Assembly: GCA_002328495.1 (NCBI GenBank)
Contig: DCUJ01000013.1
Location: 186,001 to 250,000 of the forward strand
Length of the DNA stretch: 64,000 bases
Origin: Sulfurospirillum sp. UBA2217
GTDB lineage: Bacteria > Campylobacterota > Campylobacteria > Campylobacterales > Sulfurospirillaceae
Direction of reading: 5' to 3'
Shown: positions 7,583 through 16,629 of the stretch, one piece after another
Layout: each line of letters starts with the position of its first letter
Numbering within the stretch: position 1 is the first letter of the stretch
Program-made: the position numbers and the translations under genes
The notes under the pieces: model-generated
Told to the model about the DNA's origin: nothing
The model's input: only the letters and a program-made list of their open reading frames with translations
Databases searched by the model: none

Positions 7583-9691
7583 ATGAAAACAAAAAGTTTG
7601 TATATATCGTCGCTTGAGTCATCGGCAGGGAGTCTTATTGTTGCAATGGGCATCATGGAGTTACTCAAAGGACGCTTGGGGAAGGTTGCATTTTTTAGAC
7701 CCGTCATCAATGATGGTAAAGAAGTTGATAAGGATATCGATTTCATGTCTGAACATTATGCTTTGGGCATGCAATACGAGCAGATGTATGGTTACACGGT
7801 TAATGAGGTAGAAAGCCTGATTGCTGAAAATAAGTACAATGAAGTATTAGAGCATTTGATTGAAAAATTTAAACAGCTTGAGAGTCAATATGACTTTGTT
7901 CTCATAGAGGGTCTCAATCAATCTAATTTTTCAAATACCCTTGATTTTGATATCAATCTCTCCTTTGCAAAAAATCTTAGTAGCCCTTTTATCAGTATCC
8001 TAAAAGGTAAAAGTAAGGGTGTAAAAGAGGTTATTGATGAGATTCATATCGAAGCAGAAGCTATTAAAGTCGCAGGTTGTCAGCATTTTGCAACTTTTGT
8101 CAACCGTTTGGGCGATTATGAGGCAGAAGAGTTAAAAGAGCTTCAAGCCAAAGAGGCACTTCAAACGGCACCTGTCTATTTTTTACCCGAAGTTCCTGAA
8201 CTTGACACACCAACTGTGGCAGAAATCAAGAAAAAACTAGGCTGTATGCATATTTTTGGAGAAGAAAAAGATTTACGTCGTGTCGTCAAGCAAAGCAGAA
8301 TTGCGGCGATGAAATTAGAAAACTTTTTAGAATACATCCATGATGGCGATCTTATTATCACCCCAGGAGATCGTTCTGACATTGTTGTAGGTTGTTTGAG
8401 TACAGTTTTTTCAAAAAACTACCCTAATATTTCAGGTATCTTGCTGACAGGTGGTATGCTGCCTCACAAATCCATTAACAAACTCTTTGCAGGATTTAGT
8501 GATTTTTCAGTTCCCATTTTAAGTGTCGATGCCGATACCTATACGACCGCGGTCAATGTCGCCAATGTTCCAGCGACCATTACGGCACAAAGCGTTCGAA
8601 AAATTGCGCTGGCAATGGGACTTTTTTCCTCGAATGTTAATATCAAAGAGATTGAACAACGCATCAATACCGAATCCTCTTCTTCTGCGGTAACGCCCAT
8701 TATGTTCGAATACGCACTCTTTGAGCGTGCACGTAGCAATCGTAAAAAAATTGTCTTACCGGAGAGTAATGATGAACGCATCCTTCGTGCAACGGAGATT
8801 TTATTGCGTAGGGATGTTGCTGATATAATTTTACTCGGTGTTAAAGAAGAAGTGATGCATAAAAGTGCAACCTTGGGATTAGATATTGCTAAAGCAACCA
8901 TAATTGATCCGATGAATTCATCTTTGATGGAAGAGTATGTGAATGCCTTTTATGAGATGCGTAAAGCCAAAGGGCTCTCTTTAGACGTAGCAAGAGATAG
9001 CATGATGATGAAAAACTATTTTGCTACAATGATGGTTCAACAAGGCTTTGCAGATGGTATGGTCTCAGGTGCTATTCATACCACACAAGAAACCATTCGT
9101 CCCGCTCTTCAAATTATCAAGACAAAACCTGGTATTTCAATCGTTTCAAGCCTTTTCTTTATGTGTTTAGACACCCGTGTTTTGGTTTATGGAGATTGTG
9201 CGGTTAACCAAGACCCTAATGCTGAAGAGCTTGCACAAATTGCCATCTCATCTGCGGATACCGCAATGATGTTTGGTATTGTTCCCAAAATTGCGATGTT
9301 GTCTTATTCAACGGGTGATTCTGGAAAAGGCGAAGAGGTTGAAAAAGTACGATTAGCAACAAAAATTGTTAAAGAACAACGTCCTGATCTTTTGGTTGAA
9401 GGACCCATTCAGTACGATGCTGCGATTGACCCCGATGTCGCTAAAACAAAACTACCTAACTCACATGTAGCAGGGCAAGCAACTATTTTCATTTTCCCAG
9501 ATCTCAATACGGGTAATAATACCTATAAAGCAGTACAACGAAGCTCTGGTGCTGTAGCGATTGGCCCTGTTCTTCAAGGTCTTCGTAAACCAGTCAATGA
9601 CTTAAGCAGAGGATGTTTAGTCCCAGATATTGTTAATACTGTAGCCATTACCGCAATTCAAGCACAAACCAACGATGGAGAAAAAAAGTGA
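7583..9691 (+). CDS. pta: Phosphate acetyltransferase (long form)
   Basis: 702 residues. Residues 1-230 form a dethiobiotin-synthetase-like P-loop domain whose phosphate loop is degenerate (LESSAGSLIVAMG). A DRTGG domain lies at about 230-350 (DGDLIITPGDRSDIV). The catalytic PTA/PTB domain is at about 370-695 (RSNRKKIVLPESNDERIL, VYGDCAVNQDPNAEELA, STGDSGKG, EGPIQYDAA). Interconverts acetyl-CoA and acetyl phosphate. It overlaps ackA by 4 bp, forming the classic Pta-AckA acetate pathway. The 115-bp gap before it contains AT-rich DNA that should hold the promoter. Confidence 0.96.
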   Translation: MKTKSLYISSLESSAGSLIVAMGIMELLKGRLGKVAFFRPVINDGKEVDKDIDFMSEHYALGMQYEQMYGYTVNEVESLIAENKYNEVLEHLIEKFKQLESQYDFVLIEGLNQSNFSNTLDFDINLSFAKNLSSPFISILKGKSKGVKEVIDEIHIEAEAIKVAGCQHFATFVNRLGDYEAEELKELQAKEALQTAPVYFLPEVPELDTPTVAEIKKKLGCMHIFGEEKDLRRVVKQSRIAAMKLENFLEYIHDGDLIITPGDRSDIVVGCLSTVFSKNYPNISGILLTGGMLPHKSINKLFAGFSDFSVPILSVDADTYTTAVNVANVPATITAQSVRKIALAMGLFSSNVNIKEIEQRINTESSSSAVTPIMFEYALFERARSNRKKIVLPESNDERILRATEILLRRDVADIILLGVKEEVMHKSATLGLDIAKATIIDPMNSSLMEEYVNAFYEMRKAKGLSLDVARDSMMMKNYFATMMVQQGFADGMVSGAIHTTQETIRPALQIIKTKPGISIVSSLFFMCLDTRVLVYGDCAVNQDPNAEELAQIAISSADTAMMFGIVPKIAMLSYSTGDSGKGEEVEKVRLATKIVKEQRPDLLVEGPIQYDAAIDPDVAKTKLPNSHVAGQATIFIFPDLNTGNNTYKAVQRSSGAVAIGPVLQGLRKPVNDLSRGCLVPDIVNTVAITAIQAQTNDGEKK

Positions 9692-10893
9692 AAATTTTAG
9701 TCCTAAATGCAGGAAGTTCTTCGGTAAAGTACCAATTATTTGAGATGAATGACAATCAGGTATTAGCCAGTGGCTTAATTGAAAAAATAGGCGAAATGGA
9801 TTCACTTGCTAAAATTAAATATTGTGATGAAAGAGGCTGTGAAGCTAAAATAGAACGCGTGGGAAACATTAAAAACCATGACGACGCACTTGCCATCATT
9901 AGTGATTTGTTGATTGAAACAAAGGTTATTGCTAGTTTAGATGACCTAGATGGTGTTGGACACAGAGTAGTCCAAGGTGGTTCGTTGTTTAGCAAACCAG
10001 CACTTGTGGATGCACATGTTATTGAGGGTATTGAAAGACTAATTCCTCTTGCACCCCTTCATAATCCAGGCAATCTTGCAGGGATTAAAGTATCTCTTGA
10101 AAAAAGCCCAAGTGTTCCTCAGGTAGCCGTTTTTGATACGGCGTTCCATGCGACACTCCCACAGTATGCCTATTTGTATGCATTGCCTTATAAACTGTTT
10201 GAAGAAGCCAATGTGAGACGTTATGGTTTTCATGGAACTTCACACCACTTTATCGTGAAAGAAGCAGCAAAAACGCTCCAAAAACCGCTCAATGAACTCA
10301 ATGCTATAACTTTGCATTTAGGAAATGGCGCAAGTATGTGTGCGGTTAAAAATGGAAAAAGTATTGATACAACAATGGGACTGACACCACTTGAAGGTCT
10401 CATTATGGGAACACGTAGTGGCGATATTGACCCAGCTATCCTCTTTTATTTAGCGCGAACGCAAGGTTACACCATCGATACATTAGATACCTTGCTCAAC
10501 AAAGAGAGTGGCTTAAAAGGAATTTGTGGTAATAATGACATGCGCGAAATTGGTAAGATGGCGCAAGAGGGTGATGAAAAAGCTAAACTTGCACTAGAAA
10601 TGTTTAACTACCGTATTAAAAAATACATTGGTGCTTACAGTGCTATTTTGGGTCGAGTAGATTGTATTATTTTCACTGGAGGAATTGGTGAAAATGATAG
10701 CGATGTGAGACGAGATAGTTGCCAAGGACTTTCTAATTTAGGGATAGAAATTGATGAAAGTGTTAATAATCAACGCTGTTCCTCAATCACGTACATCAGT
10801 ACGACCTCAAGTCCTGTTAAAGTCTTGGTCATTCCTACAAACGAAGAGCTTGAAATTGCCCTTCAAACTAAAGAAGTGATAGAAGCACTCTAA
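9688..10893 (+). CDS. ackA: Acetate kinase
   Basis: 401 residues, normal for AckA. Start GTG overlaps the pta stop (GTGA). ASKHA-fold signatures: KILVLNAGSSSVKYQLFE, VFDTAFHATLP, RRYGFHGTSHHF, TLHLGNGASM, GLTPLEGLIMGTRSGDIDP and FTGGIGENDSDVR. Converts acetyl phosphate and ADP to acetate and ATP, or the reverse for acetate uptake. Followed by a strong hairpin facing convergent yqeY. Confidence 0.97.
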   Translation: MKILVLNAGSSSVKYQLFEMNDNQVLASGLIEKIGEMDSLAKIKYCDERGCEAKIERVGNIKNHDDALAIISDLLIETKVIASLDDLDGVGHRVVQGGSLFSKPALVDAHVIEGIERLIPLAPLHNPGNLAGIKVSLEKSPSVPQVAVFDTAFHATLPQYAYLYALPYKLFEEANVRRYGFHGTSHHFIVKEAAKTLQKPLNELNAITLHLGNGASMCAVKNGKSIDTTMGLTPLEGLIMGTRSGDIDPAILFYLARTQGYTIDTLDTLLNKESGLKGICGNNDMREIGKMAQEGDEKAKLALEMFNYRIKKYIGAYSAILGRVDCIIFTGGIGENDSDVRRDSCQGLSNLGIEIDESVNNQRCSSITYISTTSSPVKVLVIPTNEELEIALQTKEVIEAL

Positions 10894-10900
10894 AGATGAA

Positions 10901-10936
10901 GTCTTACATGTAAAGAGATTTCTTTACATGTAAGAC
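10901..10936. terminator. Bidirectional hairpin built from two inverted TTACATGTAA copies
   Basis: A perfect 16-bp stem (GTCTTACATGTAAAGA, 10901-10916) with a 4-nt loop, pairing with 10921-10936. Each arm holds one TTACATGTAA (10904-10913 and 10924-10933). It lies between the stops of convergent ackA and yqeY, so it can end transcription from both sides. The arrangement mirrors paired uptake sequences in Neisseria terminators. Confidence 0.8.
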
Positions 10937-10943
10937 GTATTGA

Positions 10944-11390
10944 TTATTGTAATATCTCTTTTGCAATCGTATTAATACGTTTTCCATCAGCAACACCCAC
11001 GCATTCTGCTAAAATCAAAGGCATTATTTTTCCTAATTCTTTTAAACTGCTTGCACCAAGGGCATCAATGTGTTTTTGAATAATCGCTTTCAATGCTTCA
11101 TCACTTAACTGCTCAGGAAGGTAAACTTTTAAAAGGGTCGCTTCTGCTAACTCTTTTTCATATAGGTCTTCTCTCGCAGCGTCTTTAAAAGCTACCATTG
11201 AATCTTCACGTTGTTTCAATGATTTTTGGATAATTTTGATAATATCTGCGTCGCTTAATTCTTTGCGCTCATCGACTTCAATTTGTTTCAGTGCACTCAT
11301 CAAAAAGCGAATAGCATCACGTTTAACGTTATCTTTTGATTTCATAGCCTCTTTTAAATCGTTTTGAAGCCTCTCTTTAAGCTGTGACAT
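10944..11390 (-). CDS. GatB/YqeY domain protein
   Basis: 148 residues, the usual size of free-standing YqeY proteins. Matches the family throughout: LQNDLKEAMKSKDNVKRDAIR, the KQREDSMVAFKDAAREDL helix, YLPEQLSDEAL and the C-terminal VADGKRINTIAKEIL. The domain is shared with the tail of GatB, the amidotransferase subunit that binds tRNA; its stand-alone role is unknown. Single gene, divergent from flgH. Confidence 0.93.
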   Translation of the reverse strand: MSQLKERLQNDLKEAMKSKDNVKRDAIRFLMSALKQIEVDERKELSDADIIKIIQKSLKQREDSMVAFKDAAREDLYEKELAEATLLKVYLPEQLSDEALKAIIQKHIDALGASSLKELGKIMPLILAECVGVADGKRINTIAKEILQ

Positions 11391-11401
11391 CTTTTTTCCT
11401 T

Positions 11402-11417
11402 GGAATCAATTTTGCTT
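11402..11417 (+). promoter_or_regulatory. Sigma-54 promoter upstream of flgH
   Basis: GGAATCAATTTTGCTT: GG at 11402-11403, ten bases, GC at 11414-11415. This is exact -24/-12 spacing and close to the flagellar RpoN consensus. It lies 48 bp before the flgH ATG. A sigma-70-like TATAAT (11429-11434) lies between, so flgH may also have a housekeeping promoter. rpoN itself is at 29013-30284. Confidence 0.8.
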
Positions 11418-11463
11418 TACATTTTATAGTATAATACTAAAAAAGCGAATTAAATGGAGAAAG

Positions 11464-12171
11464 ATGAAAATCGTTACATGTAGTCTTGTTACAGCATTTT
11501 TTCTTGTGGGGTGTTCTACGCATCCTGCTGATCCTAAAATTACGATGAAACCGCCTGCTTATGTTGATGAAATGCCTACCCGTGTGAATGAAAATATTGC
11601 TTCCAATCCAGGCAGTCTTTTTGGTCAAGGTGATAATCCTCTGTTTGCTGACCTCAAAGCAATGCATGTCAACGATGTTGTGACCGTAACCATCACAGAA
11701 AAAACGGCACAGTCTTCTACTGCTAAAAAATCTACTGCTAAAGAAAGTTCAAGCAATCTAGGAGCAGGAATCACGACAGCAGGAGGAGGGGGTGTTTTAG
11801 GAAGTGCTGCAAATCAACTCAATAAAGTAGGTAATATAGGCTTTGAAGCTGGTTCAACAAGTTCTTTTGAGGGAAGCGGCACGAATAGTCGTAACGAAAC
11901 GTTTACAACTACCATCTCTGCACGCATTATAAAAGTGATGAACAATGGTAATTATTTCATTGAAGGTAGCAGAGAATTATTGCTTAACGGTGAAAAACAA
12001 ATCGTTCAAATCAGTGGGGTCATACGTCCGTATGATATAGACCAATACAACAATGTCGATTCAAAATACATCGCTGATGCTAAAATTCTCTATAAAACAG
12101 AAGGCGAAATCGACCAATCAACAACAAAACCGTGGGGTTCTAGAATGATGGAATCCATTTGGCCATTTTAA
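11464..12171 (+). CDS. flgH: Flagellar L-ring protein FlgH
   Basis: 235 residues. Lipoprotein signal peptide ending LVGC (Cys17), then NPGSLFGQGDNPLFADLKAMHVNDVVTVTITEKT, ISARIIKVMNNGNYFIEGSRELLLNGEKQIVQISGVIRP and the C-terminal GSRMMESIWPF, all standard FlgH features. FlgH forms the outer-membrane bushing ring around the flagellar rod. The sigma-54 promoter in front fits middle-class flagellar gene control. A small conserved gene follows after 11 bp. Confidence 0.96.
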   Translation: MKIVTCSLVTAFFLVGCSTHPADPKITMKPPAYVDEMPTRVNENIASNPGSLFGQGDNPLFADLKAMHVNDVVTVTITEKTAQSSTAKKSTAKESSSNLGAGITTAGGGGVLGSAANQLNKVGNIGFEAGSTSSFEGSGTNSRNETFTTTISARIIKVMNNGNYFIEGSRELLLNGEKQIVQISGVIRPYDIDQYNNVDSKYIADAKILYKTEGEIDQSTTKPWGSRMMESIWPF

Positions 12172-12182
12172 AGGAAAACAGT

Positions 12183-12623
12183 ATGGAACCCATTTTACCA
12201 GAATACCTCTTACGTGATAAAATTTTTAAAGCTAAAGATGTTATTGTCGGTCTTAAATATTTTGGTGCCAGTTTTGATAAAATCAAAACAGGCACACCTA
12301 TGCGTGCACGTGCACTCGTTATTGGGTATAAAGCATGGAAATTAGGGTTAAATGAAACCCAAATTCGTTCTCTCATTGATAGAAAAATAGATGATAAAGA
12401 GATTATTGAACTCTTAGAGTATAAAGAGAAAAAAAGTATTCGTAGTTGGAGTATTTCAACAAAGATAAAAGAAGAAGACTATGCCATTAAAATAGGTCGT
12501 ATGTGGTCAAAAAAGCTTGGAGCACTCTGTTTGCTTGGTGGTTTGGAACAAAAAGAGCTTATCGAACTATCACGTGGAGTATTTAAAGAGAATTTGGATT
12601 GCACCATTCCCAAAGAGTTTTAA
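12183..12623 (+). CDS. Conserved hypothetical protein downstream of flgH
   Basis: 146 residues from ATG 12183, chosen because AAAGGAAA lies 5 bp before it; an in-frame ATG at 12159 lies inside flgH. No signal peptide or membrane segment. The sequence is lysine- and leucine-rich and mostly helical, with LGLNETQIRSLIDRKIDDKEIIELLEYKEKK. I do not recognise a family. Co-transcription with flgH suggests a flagellum-related role, but nothing in the protein shows it. Confidence 0.7.
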   Translation: MEPILPEYLLRDKIFKAKDVIVGLKYFGASFDKIKTGTPMRARALVIGYKAWKLGLNETQIRSLIDRKIDDKEIIELLEYKEKKSIRSWSISTKIKEEDYAIKIGRMWSKKLGALCLLGGLEQKELIELSRGVFKENLDCTIPKEF

Positions 12624-12632
12624 GAGTGGCTT

Positions 12633-12664
12633 CTTACATGTAAAGAAAACCCTTTACATGTAAG
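12633..12664. terminator. Bidirectional hairpin built from two inverted TTACATGTAA copies
   Basis: A 13-bp perfect stem (CTTACATGTAAAG, 12633-12645; partner 12652-12664) with a 6-nt loop. Palindrome copies are at 12634-12643 and 12654-12663. It sits between the convergent flgH-operon gene and ctsF, whose stop codon begins 1 bp away. Confidence 0.8.
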
Positions 12665-13906
12665 TTAATTTTTAACCGCTTTTGCCATATCCCACATAGG
12701 CATAAAAATACCCAAAGCCATCAATAAAACCATAGCAGCAATAAATCCGAGCAATATTGGTTCAATGTAACTTGCAATATTGTCAATAATTTGATTGAAG
12801 CGTGATTTGAAATAATTGGTCACTTTTTCAAGCATTTTATCTAACGTTCCACTTTGCTCTCCCGCTTGAATCATTTGCACCAACATTCCTTCAAAAAGAC
12901 CAGTATCTCTAAAGGCTTCCGTCAGTGAAATACCACGCTGAACCGATATCTTAACCGCAGAGAGTTTACGCTTCAAATAGGTATTATCGAGTGTCAATAA
13001 TGAGGTATCTAATGCGTCAGCAATAGGAATCCCCGCACGAATGAGTTCTGTGAAAACAAGGGTAAAACGACTCAGTGTGGCATAAAAAATAATATTTCCA
13101 ATTAAATAGACTTTCAAGATGTATTGATCAAATCCTTTTTTAAAATCCTCATTGTTATTTAGAAGGTATTTGATTAAGATAATCGTGCCAATAATACCAG
13201 CCAAAAGATATAAACCATAATTATTGATGAGATTTTCCATAAACAATAAAATTTTCGTTGGCAGTGGCAAATCAGCTTTGAGTTTTGCGAAAATTTCTTT
13301 AAATTTAGGAACAACATAGACCATTAAAATAGTAAAAGCAATACCAATAGCAATAACTACCGTAGTTGGATAGCGCAAGGCTTTTTTAAATTTTTGGCGA
13401 TTTTCTTCAATTTCTTCTAAGATTTCAGAGAGTTTTTCTAAAGATTCCGCCATGTTTCCAGTACTTTCGCCCAGTTCAACCATAGCAATCGTTACGTCTC
13501 CTACCTCATTACGGTATGCCATCATGGCTTGCGTGAGACTGAGTCCTGAGTTTAAATCATCATTAATACTTTGAAAAATGTCTTTTAGTGTTTTATCAAC
13601 GGTAGCGGCTGAAACTTCTTTCACGCTATCGTGAATTGATATACCCGCATTGGTCATGACGCTCAGTTGCCTAATGGCCGCAATGAGATTTGGCATACTA
13701 ATTTTTTTTCGTGTTAAAGCACCTAGAAATTTTGATTTAAATTCCGAAAACTGATCTTCAAGAGGCGCTGATGTCTCTTTGACATTTAAAATAACTCCAG
13801 GAACTTTAATTTTTGCGATGGCTATAGCATCATGTTTATTAGGTGATTTAATGACTGTTTTTTGTTTTTGTCCCTTAGAGAGGTAATTGACTTCATAATA
13901 TTTCAT
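12665..13906 (-). CDS. ctsF: Competence inner-membrane platform protein CtsF (GspF/PilC family)
   Basis: 413 residues with the GspF duplicated domain: first copy about 75-200 (IRQLSVMTNAGISIHDSVKEV), second about 280-400 (LSRFTLVFTELIRAGIPIADALDT), with membrane helices near 185-210, 235-255 and 385-405. GspF/PilC proteins form the inner-membrane core that pseudopilus assembly ATPases act on. The start overlaps ctsE by 4 bp (ATGA). Order ctsE-ctsF at the end of the operon matches the Campylobacter jejuni transformation locus as I recall it. Confidence 0.9.
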   Translation of the reverse strand: MKYYEVNYLSKGQKQKTVIKSPNKHDAIAIAKIKVPGVILNVKETSAPLEDQFSEFKSKFLGALTRKKISMPNLIAAIRQLSVMTNAGISIHDSVKEVSAATVDKTLKDIFQSINDDLNSGLSLTQAMMAYRNEVGDVTIAMVELGESTGNMAESLEKLSEILEEIEENRQKFKKALRYPTTVVIAIGIAFTILMVYVVPKFKEIFAKLKADLPLPTKILLFMENLINNYGLYLLAGIIGTIILIKYLLNNNEDFKKGFDQYILKVYLIGNIIFYATLSRFTLVFTELIRAGIPIADALDTSLLTLDNTYLKRKLSAVKISVQRGISLTEAFRDTGLFEGMLVQMIQAGEQSGTLDKMLEKVTNYFKSRFNQIIDNIASYIEPILLGFIAAMVLLMALGIFMPMWDMAKAVKN

Positions 13907-15654
13907 CCTTTTGCCACCCTTATAATTTCATCCAAAGTTGTTATCCCATTTGCTGCACGTAAAATACCATCACGGTACATATCAATAAAATCTTCTTTAA
14001 GTGCTTGTTCACGAATTTCACTTTTACCTGCACCTTGGGCTATCATACTTGAAATTTTTTCACTAATGACTAAAATTTCAGAAATCATCTCTCGACCTAA
14101 ATACCCTGTTTGAGAACATTTTTCACAACCATTGTGTTTATAGAACTGATACTGAGAAGGTAAATATTCGCTGATCTCATTATAGGCAGTTTTTGGAAGC
14201 GTATATTTTGTTTTACAATAAGGGCACAATTTTCTCACCAAACGTTGTGCTTCGATAGCAACAAGTGACCCACTAATCAGATAAGGTTCTATCCCCATAT
14301 CTACAACACGCGTTACCGCACTGATAGCATCATTGGTATGCAATGTTGAGAAGACCAAGTGTCCTGTAAGAGCGGCTTGTACCGCTATACGCAAGGTTTC
14401 CGAATCACGAACCTCACCAATCATAATAATATCAGGGTCTTGTCGCAAAATGGAACGCAATGCCGATGAAAAAGTTAAATTTGCTTTTTCATTGACTTGT
14501 ACTTGTTGTGTTAAGTTGAGTTGATACTCCACAGGATCCTCAACCGTAATAATTTTTGTTTGTACACTTTTAATAGCATTGAGTGCTGCATATAATGTTG
14601 TGGTTTTACCACTTCCTGTCGGTCCTGTAACGAAAATAATACCATATGGAGCTCGCATAGCACCGTAAAATTTTTCGTAATTTTTGGGGTGCATCCCCAA
14701 ATCTTCAATCTTTATCATCACTTTTGACTTATCTAAAATACGAATAACAATCGATTCTCCATTAAGTGTAGGAAGTGACGAAATCCTAAAATCATATTCA
14801 CGTCCAAGAATCGTAGCAGAAAAACGACCATCTTGTGGCTTGCGTTTTTCTGCAATGTCCATATTGGAGAGTAATTTCATGCGTGAACCAAGGGGAGGGT
14901 AGATGTCTTTATCAAAAATAAATGTTTCGGTTAGCATTCCATCAATTCGGCTACGTACAATACAGTTATTTTCGGTAGGTTCAATATGGATATCACTCGC
15001 TCGTGCTAAAATAGACGTTTTTAAAATAATTTCGATGAGTTTTAAAATACCCGAAGATTCTTGTGGATTTTCAGCTGCACTGGATGTGATTTCTTTGCGG
15101 ATTTCACCGATCAGTCCTTTGATACTTTCACTAAGCTCCATCTTCACAAGGTATTTGTCAATTTGTGAAGGCTCCGCAATAATCACTTTCAGTAATTTTC
15201 GAGGAAAGATACGCTGAACGCCCTCTTGCGCATTAATATCTAAAGGATCTTTAAGGGCAACAAACACATTAATTTCATCTTCTTTAATTGGAAGTGCCTT
15301 AAACTTTTTGAGTTGAGCAAAAGGAAGCTTTGATGCCAATCGATAGTCTATGTCAATTGAGTCTAAATCCAAATAATCATAATTTAAATTTTTTGCTAAA
15401 ATTTGTAGAAATTTTTCACTCTCAATAGCAAAATTACTATTCACGTCTTCTAATGTAAGATAACCTTTTTTGAAAAATTCCAACACTAAAATAAGTAAGT
15501 CTTCTTTAGTGAAAAATTGATTTTCTAATAAAATTTCACCAATAGCTTTATGAGTATTTGCTTTTGATTCTTCTTTGATTCTAAGAGCCGTATTTTCATC
15601 AATGATACGATTATGAATTAAATAGGTTAGGAGTGTTGTTGTAATATCGCTCAT
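13903..15654 (-). CDS. ctsE: Competence secretion ATPase CtsE (GspE/PilB family)
   Basis: 583 residues. N-terminal GspE_N-like region (1-180), then the secretion ATPase core: Walker A GPTGSGKTTTLYA at about 344-356, Asp box IRQDPDIIMIGEVRD, His box STLHTNDA, and a zinc tetracysteine formed by CPYC and CEKC near 480-515. Powers pseudopilus assembly for DNA uptake. A 69-bp gap separates it from ctsX; otherwise it is in one operon. Confidence 0.93.
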   Translation of the reverse strand: MSDITTTLLTYLIHNRIIDENTALRIKEESKANTHKAIGEILLENQFFTKEDLLILVLEFFKKGYLTLEDVNSNFAIESEKFLQILAKNLNYDYLDLDSIDIDYRLASKLPFAQLKKFKALPIKEDEINVFVALKDPLDINAQEGVQRIFPRKLLKVIIAEPSQIDKYLVKMELSESIKGLIGEIRKEITSSAAENPQESSGILKLIEIILKTSILARASDIHIEPTENNCIVRSRIDGMLTETFIFDKDIYPPLGSRMKLLSNMDIAEKRKPQDGRFSATILGREYDFRISSLPTLNGESIVIRILDKSKVMIKIEDLGMHPKNYEKFYGAMRAPYGIIFVTGPTGSGKTTTLYAALNAIKSVQTKIITVEDPVEYQLNLTQQVQVNEKANLTFSSALRSILRQDPDIIMIGEVRDSETLRIAVQAALTGHLVFSTLHTNDAISAVTRVVDMGIEPYLISGSLVAIEAQRLVRKLCPYCKTKYTLPKTAYNEISEYLPSQYQFYKHNGCEKCSQTGYLGREMISEILVISEKISSMIAQGAGKSEIREQALKEDFIDMYRDGILRAANGITTLDEIIRVAKG

Positions 15655-15723
15655 TATTGCCCAATAGTCTGAATTTTAGATATTTTAGCATTTCTTTGGG
15701 CAAAACAATAGAGAAAAAGAATC

Positions 15724-16629
15724 TTATTCATTCATTTCTCCCAAGTTTATTTTATTTAAAAGTGTTTGAGCTGCTTGTGATTTATTGGTTTTCAAAAAAG
15801 CTTTCAATGCAACAATAGCATCCTCTTTTTGCCCTAATTTTACTTTTGACTTTGCAAACCAAAGCCAACTTTTTTCATTGTCAGCATCAATGTGGTTGGC
15901 AATCAGTGCCCATTTATTACTTTCTGTATAATTTTTATTGGTATAGTACTCTTCTGCTAACATCAAAGCAAAAATAATATTGCTTGTTTTTTCAAACTTG
16001 TTTTTAAGATATTCAATTGAGTTCACTTCTTTAGATTCGATTTTAATCATACCTTTTGGTTTGATTTCATCCAAATGAGGAGGAGCCAATACACTTGTAT
16101 CAATCCCTTCTTCTGTGTTACGATACAATAAATCCTCTTTTGGAGAAGGAGGTAGTAGCATGTCCTGAGTTGAGCGTATTGGCTCTTTTTGAGAAAAATC
16201 TTGTTTTACCAATTCAACGCTAGGTATTTCAATAGAAGAAGGATTTCTTTTAGGTTCATTACCAACAGGTACACTGGGAGATTTGAGTATCAATGTTTGT
16301 GGCTGTTCCTGTTGGACGCTAAGTGTTTGAATGGAATTTATTACGGGAAGTACTTCTTGTGTCTGTAATGAAAGGTGAGACGATGAAAGAGAGATGTTTT
16401 CTTCGTTCGCTGAAACGGTACTTAGCACCTCTGTTGTATTTTTTTCAAATGTAGTAGAAAAAAAATTATTTTTAAAGCTGACTATAGTGTGCGAATAAAA
16501 ATAGAGAAAAAAGAGACCAGAAAGAAGTATGATAAATAATGCGATAAAAAAAATATAACGCAACTGCGATTTAAATCGATAGGTAGTTACTTTTTTTTCT
16601 AACTCGGCTATTTCATAGGCACTAAGCAT
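15724..16629 (-). CDS. ctsX: CtsX-position membrane protein with TPR-like C-terminus
   Basis: 301 residues: short cytoplasmic N-terminus, one transmembrane helix at about 24-46 (IFFIALFIILLSGLFFLYFY), a long Ser/Pro/Glu-rich periplasmic linker, and C-terminal TPR-like helices (about 205-300; EYYTNKNYTESNKWALIANHIDADNEKSW, with the residue pattern of two repeats). Named by position between ctsE and ctsP; sequence identity to CtsX is not shown. The Campylobacter protein is smaller as I recall, so the TPR tail may be an addition. Likely partner of the CtsP ATPase. Confidence 0.6.
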   Translation of the reverse strand: MLSAYEIAELEKKVTTYRFKSQLRYIFFIALFIILLSGLFFLYFYSHTIVSFKNNFFSTTFEKNTTEVLSTVSANEENISLSSSHLSLQTQEVLPVINSIQTLSVQQEQPQTLILKSPSVPVGNEPKRNPSSIEIPSVELVKQDFSQKEPIRSTQDMLLPPSPKEDLLYRNTEEGIDTSVLAPPHLDEIKPKGMIKIESKEVNSIEYLKNKFEKTSNIIFALMLAEEYYTNKNYTESNKWALIANHIDADNEKSWLWFAKSKVKLGQKEDAIVALKAFLKTNKSQAAQTLLNKINLGEMNE

